NCBI GenBank assembly: GCA_028699365.1
Contig: JAQVUQ010000017.1
Location: 1-14,797 of the forward strand
Source of the DNA: a bacterium
GTDB taxonomy: Bacteria > UBP13 > UBA5359
Direction of reading: 5' to 3'
DNA length: 14,797 nucleotides
Positions 13,666 through 14,797 of the stretch are shown one piece after another; within the stretch, counting starts at the first letter, position 1, and every line of letters begins with the position of its first letter. The notes under the pieces were generated by a model. That model saw only the letters and a program-made list of their open reading frames with translations, ran no database searches and was not told the origin of the DNA. Position numbers and translations under genes: made by a program.

Positions 13666-14697
13666 ATGATTATAGTAATGGGTCGCGGCACCGGCGAAGA
13701 GCAGTTGCAAATAATAATCGATGAGATCAAGACCTACGGTTACGATCCTCACGTTATACGCGGCACCGACCGGACGGTGGTAGGGGCCGTCGGCGATGAG
13801 CGGGGCAAAGCCCGGCTGCAGGCGCTGGAGAGCTTTGACGGTGTGGAGCAGGTCATCCCCATCCTCAAGCCGTACAAGCTGGCGGGCACCGAGATCAAGC
13901 AGGAACGCAGTGTCGTTGAGTTATCGAACGGCTTGAAGATAGGCGGGGGGCATCTGGCGGTTATGGCCGGACCGTGCTCGGTAGAGAATGAAGAACAGTT
14001 GCTGGAGACGGCCAGGCAGGTCAAGGCTGCCGGAGCCAACGTCCTGCGAGGCGGAGCCTTCAAGCCGCGCACCTCGCCATACGCTTTCCAGGGACTGGCC
14101 GAGGAAGGTCTGAAAATAATGGCTGCAGCCAGGGAAGAGACCGGCCTGCCTATCATCACCGAAGTCATTGCGCCCGAGGATGTGGATCTGGTAGCCGAAT
14201 ATGCCGATATCGTCCAGGTGGGGGCCAGAAATATGAGCAACTTTGCTCTGCTGCGCCGCCTGGGAGGCATCCGCAAGCCGGTAATGTTGAAACGCGGCAT
14301 GGCCGCCACTGTCGAGGAATTCCTGATGTCCGCCGAATATATCCTGTCGGAGGGCAATTACGACGTCATCCTTTGCGAGCGCGGCATCCGTACCTTTGAA
14401 ACGGCCACCCGTTTCACCTTTGATATCAACGCCATACCGCTGCTGCATAATCTAACCCATCTGCCGGTGATCGCCGATCCCAGCCACGCCACCGGGCATT
14501 GGCGTCTGGTGGAGCCGATAGCCAAGGCTGCCCTGGCAGCCGGAGCCGACGGATTGATGATCGAGGTGCATACCGATCCCATCCACGCCTTTTCCGACGG
14601 TGCGCAGTCATTGAAGCCCGAAAAGTTTCGACAGGTGATGGCGAACATTCTGCCCTACGCGGAACTGGGCGGATTGAAGCTGCCCGAATTCGATTGA
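13666..14697 (+). CDS. aroF: 3-deoxy-7-phosphoheptulonate (DAHP) synthase, type I-beta with FLD domain
   Basis: DAHP synthase joins phosphoenolpyruvate and erythrose 4-phosphate in the first step of the shikimate pathway. The 343-residue product has an N-terminal ferredoxin-like regulatory domain (about 1-70) like Thermotoga maritima DAHPS, followed by the KDSA/DAHPS barrel. The four metal ligands are visible: C104 in AGPCS, H274 in DPSHATG, E300 in MIEVH and D311 in SDGAQSL. The PEP-binding [11 protein letters not shown] is at 133-143 and LKRG at 208-211. The FLD domain in Thermotoga mediates feedback inhibition by Tyr or Phe, and the same is likely here. The start ATG 13666 has GGAGG (13651-13655) ten bases away. 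It has its own promoter and looks like a core gene outside the accessory locus. Complete and unremarkable in length. Confidence 0.95.
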   Translation: MIIVMGRGTGEEQLQIIIDEIKTYGYDPHVIRGTDRTVVGAVGDERGKARLQALESFDGVEQVIPILKPYKLAGTEIKQERSVVELSNGLKIGGGHLAVMAGPCSVENEEQLLETARQVKAAGANVLRGGAFKPRTSPYAFQGLAEEGLKIMAAAREETGLPIITEVIAPEDVDLVAEYADIVQVGARNMSNFALLRRLGGIRKPVMLKRGMAATVEEFLMSAEYILSEGNYDVILCERGIRTFETATRFTFDINAIPLLHNLTHLPVIADPSHATGHWRLVEPIAKAALAAGADGLMIEVHTDPIHAFSDGAQSLKPEKFRQVMANILPYAELGGLKLPEFD

Positions 14698-14721
14698 CAT
14701 AGTATACCTATATGGTATGAT
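14694..14721 (+). promoter_or_regulatory. Sigma70 promoter for ssrA, overlapping the DAHP synthase stop
   Basis: TTGACA (14694-14699) is a perfect -35 box that contains the TGA stop of the preceding gene (14695-14697). TATGAT (14716-14721) follows after 16 bases. Transcription from about 14728 would give a short leader ahead of the mature tmRNA 5' end at 14743, which RNase P would remove. The spacer carries a small ATACC/GGTAT inverted pair. Confidence 0.75.
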
Positions 14722-14742
14722 TCATAAAGATGATTTCATCAT

Positions 14743-14797
14743 GGGGGCGACAGGTATCGACGGGAAGTGATGGGGTCGGAGTAGCGAGTCGAGGTTC
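14743..14797 (+). ncRNA. ssrA: tmRNA (ssrA), 5' end only
   Basis: The sequence from GGGGGCGACAGG through TATCGACGGG is the conserved 5' end of bacterial tmRNA, including the D-loop-like portion of its tRNA domain. The following GAGTAGCGAGTCGAGG fits the usual next segment. tmRNA with SmpB rescues stalled ribosomes and tags nascent proteins. Only the first 55 bases are in the window; the tag reading frame, pseudoknots and 3' acceptor end lie beyond it. Confidence 0.9.

Noticed and set aside
14743-14797. ssrA as the attachment site of a genomic island forming the accessory locus
   Set aside because: Integration into tmRNA genes uses the 3' end, which is outside the window. The accessory genes lie 5' of ssrA with the DAHP synthase gene between, and no integrase or direct repeat was seen.
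1-14797. CRISPR arrays, insertion sequences, transposases, phage genes and tRNA genes
   Set aside because: I looked for regularly spaced repeats, transposase-like proteins, terminal inverted repeats and tRNA cloverleaf sequence and saw none.

Overview
All recognisable genes in this window lie on the + strand. The sequence is moderately GC-rich and gene-dense, and no stretch over about 300 bases lacks a gene. It looks like a chromosomal segment of an anaerobic-type bacterium. The last two loci are core genes: a Thermotoga-type DAHP synthase and the 5' end of the tmRNA gene ssrA. Everything upstream of them is an accessory carbohydrate locus. The phylum cannot be fixed from the sequence alone. 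Chloroflexota or Bacillota would fit the gene families and the tmRNA start, but this is a guess.

Layout. (1) 3-1016 is the 3' part of a right-handed beta-helix protein cut by the window edge. (2) 1083-4813 is an apparent operon: a MurQ-like MurNAc-6-phosphate etherase, a BadF/BcrA-type sugar kinase, a URO-D-superfamily protein, and NanE (ManNAc-6-phosphate epimerase). (3) 4803-4967 is a remnant of the last 32 codons of an araC-type gene, with its downstream promoter still attached. It is a diverged, ungapped copy of 8932-9096. (4) 4971-8119 is a large cytosolic protein of six-hairpin-glycosidase type overlapping a second URO-D-superfamily gene. (5) 8185-9030 is an intact AraC-family regulator. 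(6) 9033-9117 is the second promoter copy plus a 15-bp palindrome. (7) 9149-13478 holds two Gfo/Idh/MocA oxidoreductases and two more URO-D-superfamily proteins. (8) 13517-13583 is a 26-bp palindrome and a sigma70 promoter. (9) 13666-14697 is DAHP synthase. (10) 14694-14797 is the ssrA promoter and tmRNA 5' end.

How the parts may work together. Etherase, kinase and NanE are known steps of amino-sugar salvage: phosphorylation, removal of the D-lactyl ether of MurNAc-6-P, and conversion of ManNAc-6-P to GlcNAc-6-P. The two oxidoreductases and the large glycosidase-like protein suggest further work on unusual sugars inside the cell. None of the four URO-D-like proteins resembles heme-pathway HemE. 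All keep a His-x-Cys pair like the zinc site of MtaA/MtbA methyltransferases, so ether or methyl cleavage on modified sugars is a reasonable but unproven theme. No transporter, corrinoid protein, NagA or NagB lies in the window.

The strongest unusual signal is the duplicated araC-3'-end/promoter module. The two copies keep exactly the blocks expected of an AraC-activated promoter: an inverted CGGTATTT/AAATACC pair and a shared GGATATACTGTA -10 region. The surviving AraC protein may therefore drive both downstream operons. The copy at 4971 appears to start a leaderless mRNA.
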